Made by a program: the position numbers and the translations under genes. Of a DNA stretch of 64,000 nucleotides, positions 54,164-62,840 are shown in pieces. This stretch comes from Azolla caroliniana (Eukaryota > Polypodiophyta), in contig JBHGNT010000001.1 in the NCBI GenBank assembly GCA_043228905.1, positions 14,756,001 to 14,820,000 on the forward strand, written 5' to 3'. The notes beneath the pieces were generated by a model, which was not told where the DNA came from, searched no databases, and saw nothing but the letters and a program-made list of their open reading frames with translations. The stretch's first letter is position 1; every line of letters begins with the position of its first letter.

Positions 54164-54622
54164 TGTTGTCCAGAGGACAGAAATGTAAAATTAGGAAATT
54201 AGCAAACGCCGAGTCCGAGTATCACGGGCCACCGACGGCTCGGCTGTGTATTAGGGGGAAAAGTTATTTAAACGAGGACCAGTACCTCAGAGTGGGGGGG
54301 AGAAAAAAAATATAGGCGGAAGCACTAGCTGAGTCCCTCGTAACTAGCAAATCTTGTAAGGTCACCGGCCGTAGGCCGTGTTCTGTAATCTCTTCTGTCG
54401 CAGTAATATATCTGAATTGTGCCCAGTTTGCTCCATGTGTCTGTGCGTTGATTCATACCTATGATTTGAGCGCTGCCCACGCCTGTCTAGATCTCGTTAG
54501 TGTTTTCTCTCTGAGCACTGTCTCTCCCTCGACGCCTCTGTTACGAGCCTTCACTTACCATGCCCTTGAATACCGATAGCCGCAGATCTATCGAAGGTGT
54601 TCACCCAAAGGAACGGGTAACA
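54164..54622 (+). repeat. 5' LTR of Gypsy C
   Basis: 459 bp from TGTTGTCCAGAGG to GGAACGGGTAACA, with the 5-bp target duplication on its left. Eleven of the roughly 13 differences from the 3' LTR are transitions. Confidence 0.96.
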
Positions 54623-54627
54623 CAATT

Positions 54628-54703
54628 TGGCACGCCCGATGGGACTCGAACCCACAATCCCTTGATTAGAAGTCAAATGCCTTATCCATTAGGCCACGGG
54701 CGC
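54628..54703 (-). tRNA. Full-length tRNA-Arg(UCU) sequence with CCA, captured at the PBS
   Basis: The minus strand gives a 73-nt cloverleaf plus CCA: acceptor GCGCCCG/CGGGCGT (one G-U pair), D-arm GCCT/AGGC, anticodon arm TTTGA/TCAAG with loop CTTCTAA (anticodon UCU at 54668-54670), T-arm GTGGG/CCCAT with TTCGAGT. Position 54628 is the complement of the terminal A of CCA, 5 bp after the LTR. A normal PBS copies 12-18 nt, whereas here all 76 are present. Eukaryotic tRNA genes do not encode CCA, so the copy came from a mature primer tRNA by reverse transcription. It has good A and B boxes, so transcription is possible but unproven. Confidence 0.93.
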
Positions 54704-54971
54704 CCACACGGTACCAGATCCAGTCGAAGTAGGGATCAACGCCCTCAAACCCACACCCCCACAAGAAGAATCGGCCGCACCTGAGGCGGACGCCCGAGAA
54801 GATATGACACCCCCGGACCAAACTCAACCCCTCGCACCGATAGTCCAACCAGACCACCCTGCCACCACCCCGGACCCCGAAAACATCCTGGACATCTTAA
54901 AAGAGCAATGAAACGAGGATCACGTCTAAAAGGAAATTTTTGTAATATTGTTAGTATTTTGTAAGTCGTGG
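54704..54971 (+). repeat. Duplicate of the Gypsy C 3' internal end, placed before pol
   Basis: Aligns with 61313-61581 at an offset of about 6609-6610. It contains the last 45 or so codons of the downstream ORF, its stop, and the UTR through GTAAGTCGTGG, with several substitutions. It replaces the gag-protease region. The left joint shares CCACGGnCGCC between the tRNA copy (54694-54704) and the donor (61303-61313), which suggests microhomology-guided template switching. Confidence 0.9.
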
Positions 54972-56758
54972 CTTTTGAACGCGAACTCGCCATTTCACAA
55001 CGAGTGAAAGCATCAATCCTGGAAACAATAAACCTCGGTTCGGACGAGAATCCCCGTACGTTACAAATTGCCAATAATCTACCAACCGGAGAACGGGCAT
55101 GCCTCGTAAAATTGCTCACCGACTACCAGGATGTTTTCGCTTGGTCTTACACCGATATGAAGGGGCTAGATCCTCAATACTACCAACATCAAATTCACAT
55201 CTTACCCGACACTCGGCTGGTTCAGCAGAGGCGCTACAGGATGAACCCCAACTACGCTGCTAAACTCAAAGAGGAAATCGACAAACTACTCCGAGTGGGC
55301 TTCATTCGCCCTGTTAAACGGGCCACGTGGTTGAGCCCAATCGTAGTGGTCCCAAAGAAGAACGGAAAAATCCGCGTCTGCGTCGACTATCGGAAGCTTA
55401 ACGTGGCAACAGTCACCGACGGTTTCCCTCTTCCATTCACGGATAGTGTCCTCGACACGGTAGCCGGCCACGAATGCTACAGTTTCCTCAACGGGTTCAG
55501 CGGCTATAACCAGATAAGAAGACACCCGGAGGATCAGGAGAAAACCGCTTTCTTCACGGAATGGGGTGTTTTTGTAGCAGAAGTAATGATGTTCGGTCTA
55601 AAAACGGCGCCGGCTACGTTCCAGCGCATCATCACCGAAATCTTTCATGACTACATCTCGACGTTCATGCAAGTCTTTCTCGACGATTTCGCCGTGTATG
55701 GCCATCGACAGGAACACATGACCCAGTTACGACTCTGCCTGGACCAATGTCGCCAAGCTCGATTGAGCTTAAACCTGGCGAAATGCGCGTTCTTAGTCTC
55801 CAGCGACAACCTTCTCAGCCACATTGTCAGTCAAGAAGGCATCGCTATGGACCCGGATAAAGTAAAGGCAATCCTGACCGCCACCGCACCCTCGAACGCT
55901 AAGGCACTAAGCCGTTTTTTGGGACAGATCCGGTGGCACAGCCGAATGATACAACACCTGGCTGATTTCGCGACACCTTTACACGCGGCAGTCCATCGCC
56001 TTCCCTTCCAATGGACGTCAATCGAGGACACAGCCTATCAGACCCTGAAACGAATGGTGTCACATGCCCCGGTGGTCCAGTCTCCGGTTTGGTCCGAACC
56101 GTTTCATGTCTTCATAGATGCTTTGGACATCGCCATCGGAAGTGCCCTGATGCAATGCACACCCCCGAATTGGTATAGGCCCGTGTACTACGCCAGCCGA
56201 CGGCTCTCGACTGCGGAAAAGAATTACTCCACCACCGAGCGGGAGGCCCTCGGTATGATTTATAACATCAATAAATTTCGGCATTACCTCTTGGGCCGAA
56301 AATTTACCTTTCACGTGGATCACTCGGCCCTTCTTTATTTGGTCAATAAACAAACCCTCACCGGACGGTTGGCTCGGTGGATGCTCCTACTACAAGAGTT
56401 TGATTTCCAGATTCAGCATCGACCCGGGGTACAACATGCCGTCGCCGACTACTTGAGCCGTCTTGAGTCAGGGGAACCGGCGAAAACAACGTACGACGAG
56501 CTACCAGACGCTAGCCTATTTAACCTGACCACGATACTAGACGATAACGGAGATGAATGGATCACGGAGATGACCCATTTTCTCACTACCGGTGTACCTC
56601 CCGAGCACATGACCCTTGACACGAGAAAACGCCTAGCAGTACGTAGCCGGAATTTTTGCCTCGTCTTGGACATTCTCTACCACAAAGGCTCGGACGGCAT
56701 ATGGCGCCAAGCGATTCGGCAATTCGAGAAGCACGTCGTTCTTCAGGAAGCCCACTAG
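54968..56758 (+). pseudogene. Gypsy C reverse transcriptase and RNase H
   Basis: A 596-codon frame without internal stops. RT: FAWSYTDMKGLDPQYYQHQI, RRYRMNPNYAAKLKEEIDKL, SPIVVVPKKNGKIRVCVDYR, YSFLNGFSGYNQI, TEWGVFVAEVMMFGLKTAPA and catalytic FLDDFAVYG near 55678-55700. RNase H: PFHVFIDALDIAIGSALMQ, STTEREALGMIYNINKFRHY, FTFHVDHSALLYLVNKQ and HAVADYLSRL. It begins directly after the 3'-end patch without gag or protease. The stop is TAG at 56756, and the frame continues into integrase. Among Gypsy lineages it looks closest to Tat/Athila-type RTs, by impression only. Confidence 0.9.
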
Positions 56759-57898
56759 GGAGTAGCTGTGGGGCACTACGCCGGGGATTCCACGGCAAGG
56801 AAAGTTTGGCAAAGTGGATTGTGGTGGCCGACAACGAAGAAAGACGCTCACGAGTTTTGCCGGCAGTGTGATTTGTGCCAACGACTGGAGCAACCAATGG
56901 AATAGTCACGGATGCCACACCAGCCGATGCTTCCGTTGGACCCATTTCAAAAATGGGGTTTGGATTTTGTAGGCCCTTTCAAACCACCCGCGGCCCGAAC
57001 AGGGAATAGGTATATTATTGTTGCCACGGATTACTGCACCAAATGGGTCGAGGCTAAGGCACTCCAAGATAACACGGCGGCATCCACGGCTAAATTCGTG
57101 TACGAGCACCTCTGGTGCCATTACGGATGCCCAATCGAGCTTGTTAGTGATCAAGGTGGGCACTTCACCAATCATATAATACGTGAGCTTACACACCACT
57201 ATGCGGTGGTGCACAAGAAAAGCACACCATACTACCCGCAAGCGAACGGCTTGGCGGAATCGACCAATAAAATCCTCCAAACCATACTGAAGAAGATCGT
57301 CAATGAAAACAGGACCAATTGGGATGACAAACTCCAGAGCGCGCTGTGGGCGTATCGTACGACTTTCAAAACAAGCATCCAATCAACCCCCTTTAGAATA
57401 GCGTCCGGGTTAGAAGTCGTGATGCCCGTCGAGTTCCAAGTCCCGAGCCTCTGAGTTCAAATCAAAGCACGACTCCCCGAGGCCCAATCCGAGCAATACC
57501 GGTTGGAACAACTCCTCGAACTCGGCGAAGATAGGATAGAGAGTATGGCCCAGCTCGAACAACGCCAACGGCAACACAAGGCTTTCGTGGATCGACATCG
57601 ACACGGGCTGGAAAAGGAGCTCACCATCGGCAAACCGGTTCTTCTTTTTCAAACACGACTCGGGTCTATGCCAGGAAAATTAAGATTTCGGTGGACCAGT
57701 CCATTCTGGATTATCGACGAGTTCAACGAGACGTTCCAGCTCGGCACACTCGCCGGCGACACTGTCAAAAGCTGGGCCAATGGTTTCCGACTTCGACCAT
57801 ATCGAAGCACTACACCACCCAACCCGTTTACCGAGCCACAGGGCACAAACGAGTTTCGGGAGACCACCACGGAGGAGGCCACGTGTCCCCCTGAATAA
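56759..57898 (+). pseudogene. Gypsy C integrase
   Basis: Same frame as RT across TAG 56756. Zinc finger: His pair in GHYAG and the preceding HEAH, Cys pair in CRQCDLC (56850-56880). TAG at 56903. Core: WGLDFVGPFK (first Asp, 56956), VSDQGGHFTNHIIREL (second Asp, 57148), NGLAESTNKILQTI (Glu, 57258), SALWAYRTTFKTSIQSTPF. TGA at 57452 stands where CGA would be usual. The C-terminal part (57503-57898) has KPVLLFQTRLGSMPGKLRFR and WTSPFWIIDEFN, an SH3-like GPY/F-type module. No chromodomain seen. Confidence 0.9.
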
Positions 57899-58111
57899 GG
57901 ACTCACCCACCTTCTTGAAATTAATAAAAGTAGTAGTAGGTAGGATTAACCATAGTTTAGCCACCGATTAGTTACACCTACACCACCCACCTCGGCACCC
58001 ACAAATTTAGGGGCACCCCTCGCCACCACTCTTTTAGTACCTATTTAAGCACATGCAAAACACTAGAAGCACCCCACTCACCTTCAGGACACGTGGTGCT
58101 GGTCACTTATT

Positions 58112-59431
58112 ATGGCACCCACAACTCAAAATCTTCAGGATTCGCTTCAGACACAAAACCCTAGGAGTAAGTTACTAAAACCATTTCCAAAACGCAGCAA
58201 CACAGACACAGAAGTTCATTATCGCTCCCAATCTCCATCACTCTCAAGCTCAGAAACCCCGTCTCGCTCTCATCGCGCTAAACGCTCTTGCTCTCAAGCC
58301 CTCTTTCGCTCTCATAACCCCTCTGCTGAACTTCCCATTCCTGCTGATCCTTCTCTGTCTCGCCCTTGCCTCATCACTCTTCTTCACGCTTCCACACAGT
58401 CGAACCCCATCTCCATCTCCACCATGCCTCTTACCGCTTCAACAGAAACCCGCGCCTGGCTCTAGGAACGAGGAATGGGCGGTAACCTGAAGATCATCGA
58501 TGCCCCCGCGCACCTAGATGCCCAAGGTGTGGCTAAATGTATAAGTCCCGAAGCCATCACCAACAACGTGCTTCAGGCTGTTTTGGATCTGCAACGGGGA
58601 GGGGACCATGAGGTCGACATACCCCCGGCATCAAAGATGAAAGCGTATTTCGGTGAGTACTCAGCCTCAAGGAAGGCATATCGCACGTATGGCGGTCCCA
58701 ACAGAGCTTTCAGGGAGATTGCTCGTATATTAATGGAGTATGCGTTCGTGCATACGAACCCAATGAGCATGCCGCAGAACAAGGCAGCCATCATCATCAG
58801 CGCGTATGAAGGAAACAAAATCGATTGGGGAATCATCACAGGCGAAGGACTCCGCGCCGCCTTAGCTTCATTTCAGTCTGGTAAGAAGATGTTGTCTATT
58901 CTTACCCGCTTTTTGATGGTTCTATACCCACCCTCTTCTCTTCCTTCCCCTCGCACACTCACGTCCCCACCACCACCACGAAGGCAGAAAGAGAAATTCG
59001 TTGCCATCAGCCACGAAGCATGGGAGGAGCCCACATCGCCTCCACCTCCTGCCGCTGACCAAAACCCCGCATCTGCACCACCACCCACTCAACCCCAACA
59101 AAAAAGGGCAGTTTCCGAGACCTGCCAAGAATGGGAGGAGGAGGTAGCCGCGGAAGATAATACGGCCGAGGATGTCACCATTCGACAGCCAACGTCGCGG
59201 CCCTCGGTAACTTCCCTAGAGCCTAGCCCACGCCCCAACACACAGCAGGCTGCACCACCACGACCCCAGAAAAGGAAGCAGGCGGAGGAAACGACACTAC
59301 CGGCCCCGGAACCCCAAACACAGCCGAGCAAAGAGAAGACGACTCAACCGCGATTCCTCGGAAGAACAGAAAGAGCCACAACAGGAGCAAGCCTTAGTTG
59401 TCAGACAGAGCAACCTGGCCATCATCCCTGA
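58112..59431 (+). pseudogene. Gypsy C downstream ORF, N-terminal part, unknown
   Basis: One frame from 58112 with TAG at 58463. The first 118 codons are Ser/Pro/Arg-rich. After the stop, residues from 58475 (MGGNLKIIDAPAHLDAQGVA) to about 58880 look globular: VDIPPASKMKAYFGEYSASR, GGPNRAFREIARILMEYAFV, MPQNKAAIIISAYEGNKIDW. Then a Pro-rich, acidic linker to 59340. A one-base frame change near 59345 shifts the reading to the next part. I do not recognise the globular segment. Extra ORFs beyond pol are known in some Tat-type Gypsy elements, and it could be one of these. Confidence 0.65.
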
Positions 59432-61457
59432 GGAGGCATCATTGCACCAGGGAAAGATCGAGCATGGGCAGACAACGCAAATCTCGGAGGATGAAGTCCT
59501 CAGGTATAAGGACCTCCCCGCGGAGGCTTACGAATTTAGTGCGCTCCTACACCTCGGTACGACATTCGAGCTGGTCGACTTCCTCGCCAGAGCCCAAGTC
59601 GCGGCAGCCGCTCGAATGGCGGAAAAGCACGCCGAAACAAAAATGATTCAACACGCACTAATAGGTGAAATTGAGCCCCAGGAGGAGAGGGCTTTACAAA
59701 AAATCGGGAGAAAGAAGCAGGCAAAACAGGCCGCTCTCCTCATGGAGGTCCCCGAGTTGAACACGGCCCTTATCGAGGCATATAAGGACTTGGATCGCAC
59801 TACGCGGGTAGCCAAAGACATGGCCCAAAAGATAAAAATAGCCCAAAAATAGGCTAAGATGGCTACAGAATTATGGCAGGCTGCGAAATAGAAGCTGACA
59901 GCCCAGGAGCAAAACCGGCCGGAACAACAACTCTTGAGCCTTCCGGCCACGACCACCGAGGCCCTCCCAACCCCTCCACGCATAACAATGATGGATGAAA
60001 GCACCGTCACAGATTCAATCCTGACGATGCAGGCCAGTACACAAACGGACTCGTTACAAATGGTCGATGCCTGCACAACAACCGAGGCGGCCACGCCCAT
60101 GGAGAAGACTGAGATACCACCCCCTCGTGCACCCAAGGAGGTGGCAACCCAGACAGAACCCCCGCTCCGGGATTACCGCGCGGAGCTTAAAGAAGAGCAA
60201 CAGCGAACCGAGAGACACGAACAACGGCATCAAGAGACGATGGCTCGCCTAAAAGAAGAAGCTTCTAAGCAGATGGCCGAGATTAGAGCCCAGGCCGACC
60301 AAAGGATACACGAGCAGAACGAAGCACTGGGCCGGGTACAAGCGCAAGCTGCGGGCAAAGAAGCCGAACTCAAAAGCAAGCTGGAGGAATACGTAGCCAC
60401 AGTGGCAAAGAAAGAGAAGGAGGTTCTAGACCTACAGGCCACGCTCGACAATGCGAAAGACTGGAACCATCGGCAGGAGGAAAGAAATCGCCAACGGGAG
60501 GAGAGAATGATCGTGGAGAATGCCGAGCTGCAGAGTCAGCGTATGACCCTTAAAGAAATGGCTGACGATTTTTTCATCAAATGCAAGCTACTTTCGGAGC
60601 AAAAAGACGAATTATCGGATTCCTACTTCGCACTACAAGAAGAGAGAATCGTCGAACGGGAACAAGTCCGGGCCACGTGTCAAAAAGAATGGGAGCAAGC
60701 CACCGAAGAACTCACCAAGCGTTACGAGCAGGCTATCCAGCTCATAACCGCGGATGCAAAGAACACTCAAGCCATCTATGAACTACGAGCACAGAAGCTT
60801 CAGGCCGAGGTCGACGGCTTAAAACAGGAATTAGCAACCATCCGAGCACAACCCGGCATGGATGAGACACGCATCAGAATACTGATCGAGAAACACCGCC
60901 AGCACCTTACCAAAAAGGTCGAGGAAACATTAAGTCGCGTAGGAGACGAATGGGCAGCCCAAGCTGCCGAATTGCATATTTTACGCGCCGACACCGAGAA
61001 CCGACGGAAGGAGGGCCACGGCTTCTACAAAATGGACAAAGCTAGCATACAAAACTTGCGTGCAGATTTAACCGAGGATTACCAGTCCTTGGCAAAATCT
61101 CACACCGCGGCAATCGAGCAAATAATGGAGGACTTCAATGACAGTCAGATGCTATTTCGCCTCAAAGCAGAAGCCTTCGAACGAGAACGACTCGCAGCCA
61201 TCCCAACCAGCCCTCCAGCGGCCACAGAGCAGAAGGAAGAACCTTCCACCAAGGAGATCACGGACACGGCACAGGAGGAACTTGCCCCGGCCAACAGACA
61301 TCCCACGGACGCCCACACGGCACCAGATCCGGTCGAAGTAGAGATCAACGCCCTCGAACCCACACCCCCACCAGAAGAATCGGCCGCACCTGAGGCGGAC
61401 GCCCGAGAAGATATGACACCCCCAGACCAAACTCAACCCCCCGCACCGAGAGTCTAA
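59432..61457 (+). pseudogene. Gypsy C downstream ORF, coiled-coil part
   Basis: Continues the previous ORF after the frame change: ILAIIPEEAS-like start, SEDEVLRYKDLPAEAYEFSA, then TAG at 59850 and about 59889 (both where Gln codons would fit) and an open frame 59934-61457 (507 codons). Residues from about 60180 to 61130 form a long Glu/Lys/Gln/Ala-rich coiled coil (ELKEEQQRTERHEQRHQETM, QRIHEQNEALGRVQAQAAGK). The C-terminus is Pro/Glu-rich. Length and heptads suggest a rod-like, self-associating protein. Its role is unknown. The last 45 codons are duplicated at 54704-54856. Confidence 0.7.
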
Positions 61458-61600
61458 CCAGACCACCCTACCACCACCCCGGACCCCGAAAACATCCTCG
61501 ACATCTTAAAAGAGGAATGAAACGAGGATCACATCTTAAAAGGCAATTTTTGTAATATTGTTAGTATTTTGTAAGTCGTGGGTCCGACGGACAAGGTCCT

Positions 61601-61617
61601 GTCCCACGGGCGTGCCA
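61601..61617 (+). promoter_or_regulatory. Inverted copy of the PBS beside the 3' LTR
   Basis: GTCCCACGGGCGTGCCA equals the sense 3' end of tRNA-Arg (GTCCCATCGGGCGTGCCA) minus one T, and is thus the reverse complement of the PBS at 54628-54645. It lies 2 bp before the 3' LTR, exactly where a polypurine tract should be. No purine tract is visible. Confidence 0.85.
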
Positions 61618-61619
61618 GG

Positions 61620-62078
61620 TGTTGTCCAGAGGACAGAAATGTAAAATTAGGAAATTAGCAAACGCCGAGTCCGAGTATCACGGGCCACCGACGGCTCGGC
61701 TGTGTATTAGGGGGAAAAGTTATTTAAACGAGGACCAGTACCTCAAAGTGGGGGGGAGAAGAAAAATATAGGCGGAAGCACTAGCTGAGTCCCTCGTAAC
61801 TAGCAAATCTTGTAAGGTCACCAGCCGTAGGCCGTGTTCTGTAATCTCTTCTGTCGCAGTAATATATCTGAATTGTGCCCAATTTGCTCCATGTGTCTGT
61901 GCTTTGATTTATACCTATGATTTGAGCGCCGCCCACGCCTGTCCAGATCTCATTAGTGTTTTCTCTCTAAGCACTGTCTCTCCCTCGACGCCTCTGTTAC
62001 GAGCCTTCACGTACCACGCCCTTGAATACCGATAGTCGCAGATCTATCGAAGGTGTTCACCCAAAGGAACGGGTAACA
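61620..62078 (+). repeat. 3' LTR of Gypsy C
   Basis: 459 bp, TGTTGTCCAGAGG to GGAACGGGTAACA, followed by GTGTA (62079-62083), the second target duplication. Confidence 0.96.
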
Positions 62079-62272
62079 GTGTAAGGTTCAAAACCTTTAC
62101 TTGCACCTCATTGTATGCATTAGGCTTATTATATATATATGTGTAATGATCTCCTAAACACACATCACATGTGCACATTAACCATCACCCCTTCCATATA
62201 TGTGCATATTGCACCTTCTCGATTTTCCTCATTCCACGTGATTTCACACAGTTGCCGAAAATGTTCACGACA
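62079..62272 (-). repeat. 5' LTR of L3, second part
   Basis: Continues the tRNA-like block cut at 54163 (GTGTAAGGTTCAAAACC) and ends GAAAATGTTCACGACA. Matches 50953-51150 of the 3' LTR with few differences. Confidence 0.9.
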
Positions 62273-62396
62273 CCGAAAGGGTCGAGGCACACGGAATCGA
62301 ATAGGTCGAGGAGCGTGAGCAAGGCATGAAGCTAGAAGCAAACAGAGCATAGATCTGGAAGAGCAGATGGAACCTCAAGTTGAGCTTGAGGGGGAC
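62273..62396 (+). pseudogene. Copia C8 C-terminal extension, last part
   Basis: Continues the frame broken at 50386: GRGT-type Arg/Gly-rich sequence, then an R-S-I-D-L-E-E-Q-like segment and the conserved EPQVELEG end that overlaps the polypurine tract TTGAGGGGGA. Same end in C2 (20579-20690) and C4 (36900-36984). Too short to be judged alone, but its position directly before the 3' LTR and across L3 is clear. Confidence 0.8.
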
Positions 62397-62835
62397 TGTT
62401 GAGATACAAGCTCAACATTGGCCAGATCGGTTGTGCAAGCCGAGAACTAGATCGGTTGGGATTGATCGGTAAGGCCGGACCAGGTGTGTAAACCGGTGCG
62501 CAGACCGGTGTGCAACGAGAAGTCGTAGCGGTGCGTAAACCGCGAGGCCGTTGAAAAGATATTCTGCATAGGACTATATTTTGGGAGTTAGTGTAGAGCT
62601 CACTTATGAGCATTGAAGTACGTGTCAGTACTTTTGTCAGTCTGTATGGCCTTGTCTAAAAGTGCTCACTGAGCACATCCTATGTACAGACTGAGTATTA
62701 TTTTTGAATTGAGTTTTGTGTGCATTCTCTCTCTCTGTCTATCTCTCCCGCGTACTGTGTATATTCAAGCTCTCCATTAAACCTGCGTTTTCTGTGTTCG
62801 GTTTTCTATTGCTTCCGCACACTATTCTTTTTACA
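62397..62835 (+). repeat. 3' LTR of Copia C8
   Basis: 439 bp, TGTTGAGATACAAGC to TATTCTTTTTACA, followed by AGCTC (62836-62840). It contains the full U5 that is missing from the 5' copy. Confidence 0.93.
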
Positions 62836-62840
62836 AGCTC

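Larger units (their letters stand above)
54164..62078 (+). mobile_element. Gypsy C (family G2), rearranged Ty3/Gypsy element with captured tRNA
   Basis: 7915 bp, LTRs of 459 bp each, TSD GTGTA at 54159-54163 and 62079-62083. Order: LTR, complete antisense tRNA-Arg copy, duplicated 3'-end patch (54704-54971), pol (RT, RNase H, integrase), 213-bp gap, long downstream ORF with coiled coil, inverted PBS copy, LTR. Gag and protease are absent. I count about 13 LTR differences in 459 bp (2.8%), so insertion is moderately recent. It sits in the 5' LTR of L3 and is the innermost layer of the nest. Confidence 0.95.
50387..62272 (-). mobile_element. L3 (family L), gag-only LTR retrotransposon, interrupted by Gypsy C
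   Basis: Minus-strand element. The 5' LTR is 62272-62079 plus 54163-53573 (split by Gypsy C), PBS-like sequence at 53551-53566, one gag-like ORF (53508-51610), a small ORF, polypurine GATGGGGGTGAA next to 51151, and the 3' LTR 51150-50387. Without Gypsy C it is about 4 kb. There is no protease, RT, RNase H or integrase. It inserted in the Copia C8 C-terminal extension, with ACCGG on the left and ACCGA on the right as a decayed TSD. Confidence 0.88.
45647..62835 (+). mobile_element. Copia C8 (family X), interrupted by L3
   Basis: The 5' LTR (45647-45984, truncated), gag, protease, integrase, RT, RNase H and most of the C-terminal extension end at 50386. L3 (50387-62272) is inserted. The last 40 codons of the extension (62273-62396) and the 3' LTR (62397-62835) follow. 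TSD AGCTC at 45642-45646 and 62836-62840. It inserted into Gypsy B RNase H in opposite orientation. Deletion joins the LTR to mid-gag at about 45985, removing the PBS. Confidence 0.95.

Noticed and set aside
54628-54703. A normal functional nuclear tRNA-Arg gene
   Set aside because: It encodes CCA, sits exactly at the PBS position 5 bp from an LTR, and is antisense to the element, so it is a primer copy. Transcription is not excluded.
54968-56758. 596-codon ORF as a possible host gene
   Set aside because: It is Ty3/Gypsy RT plus RNase H inside an element with LTRs and TSD.
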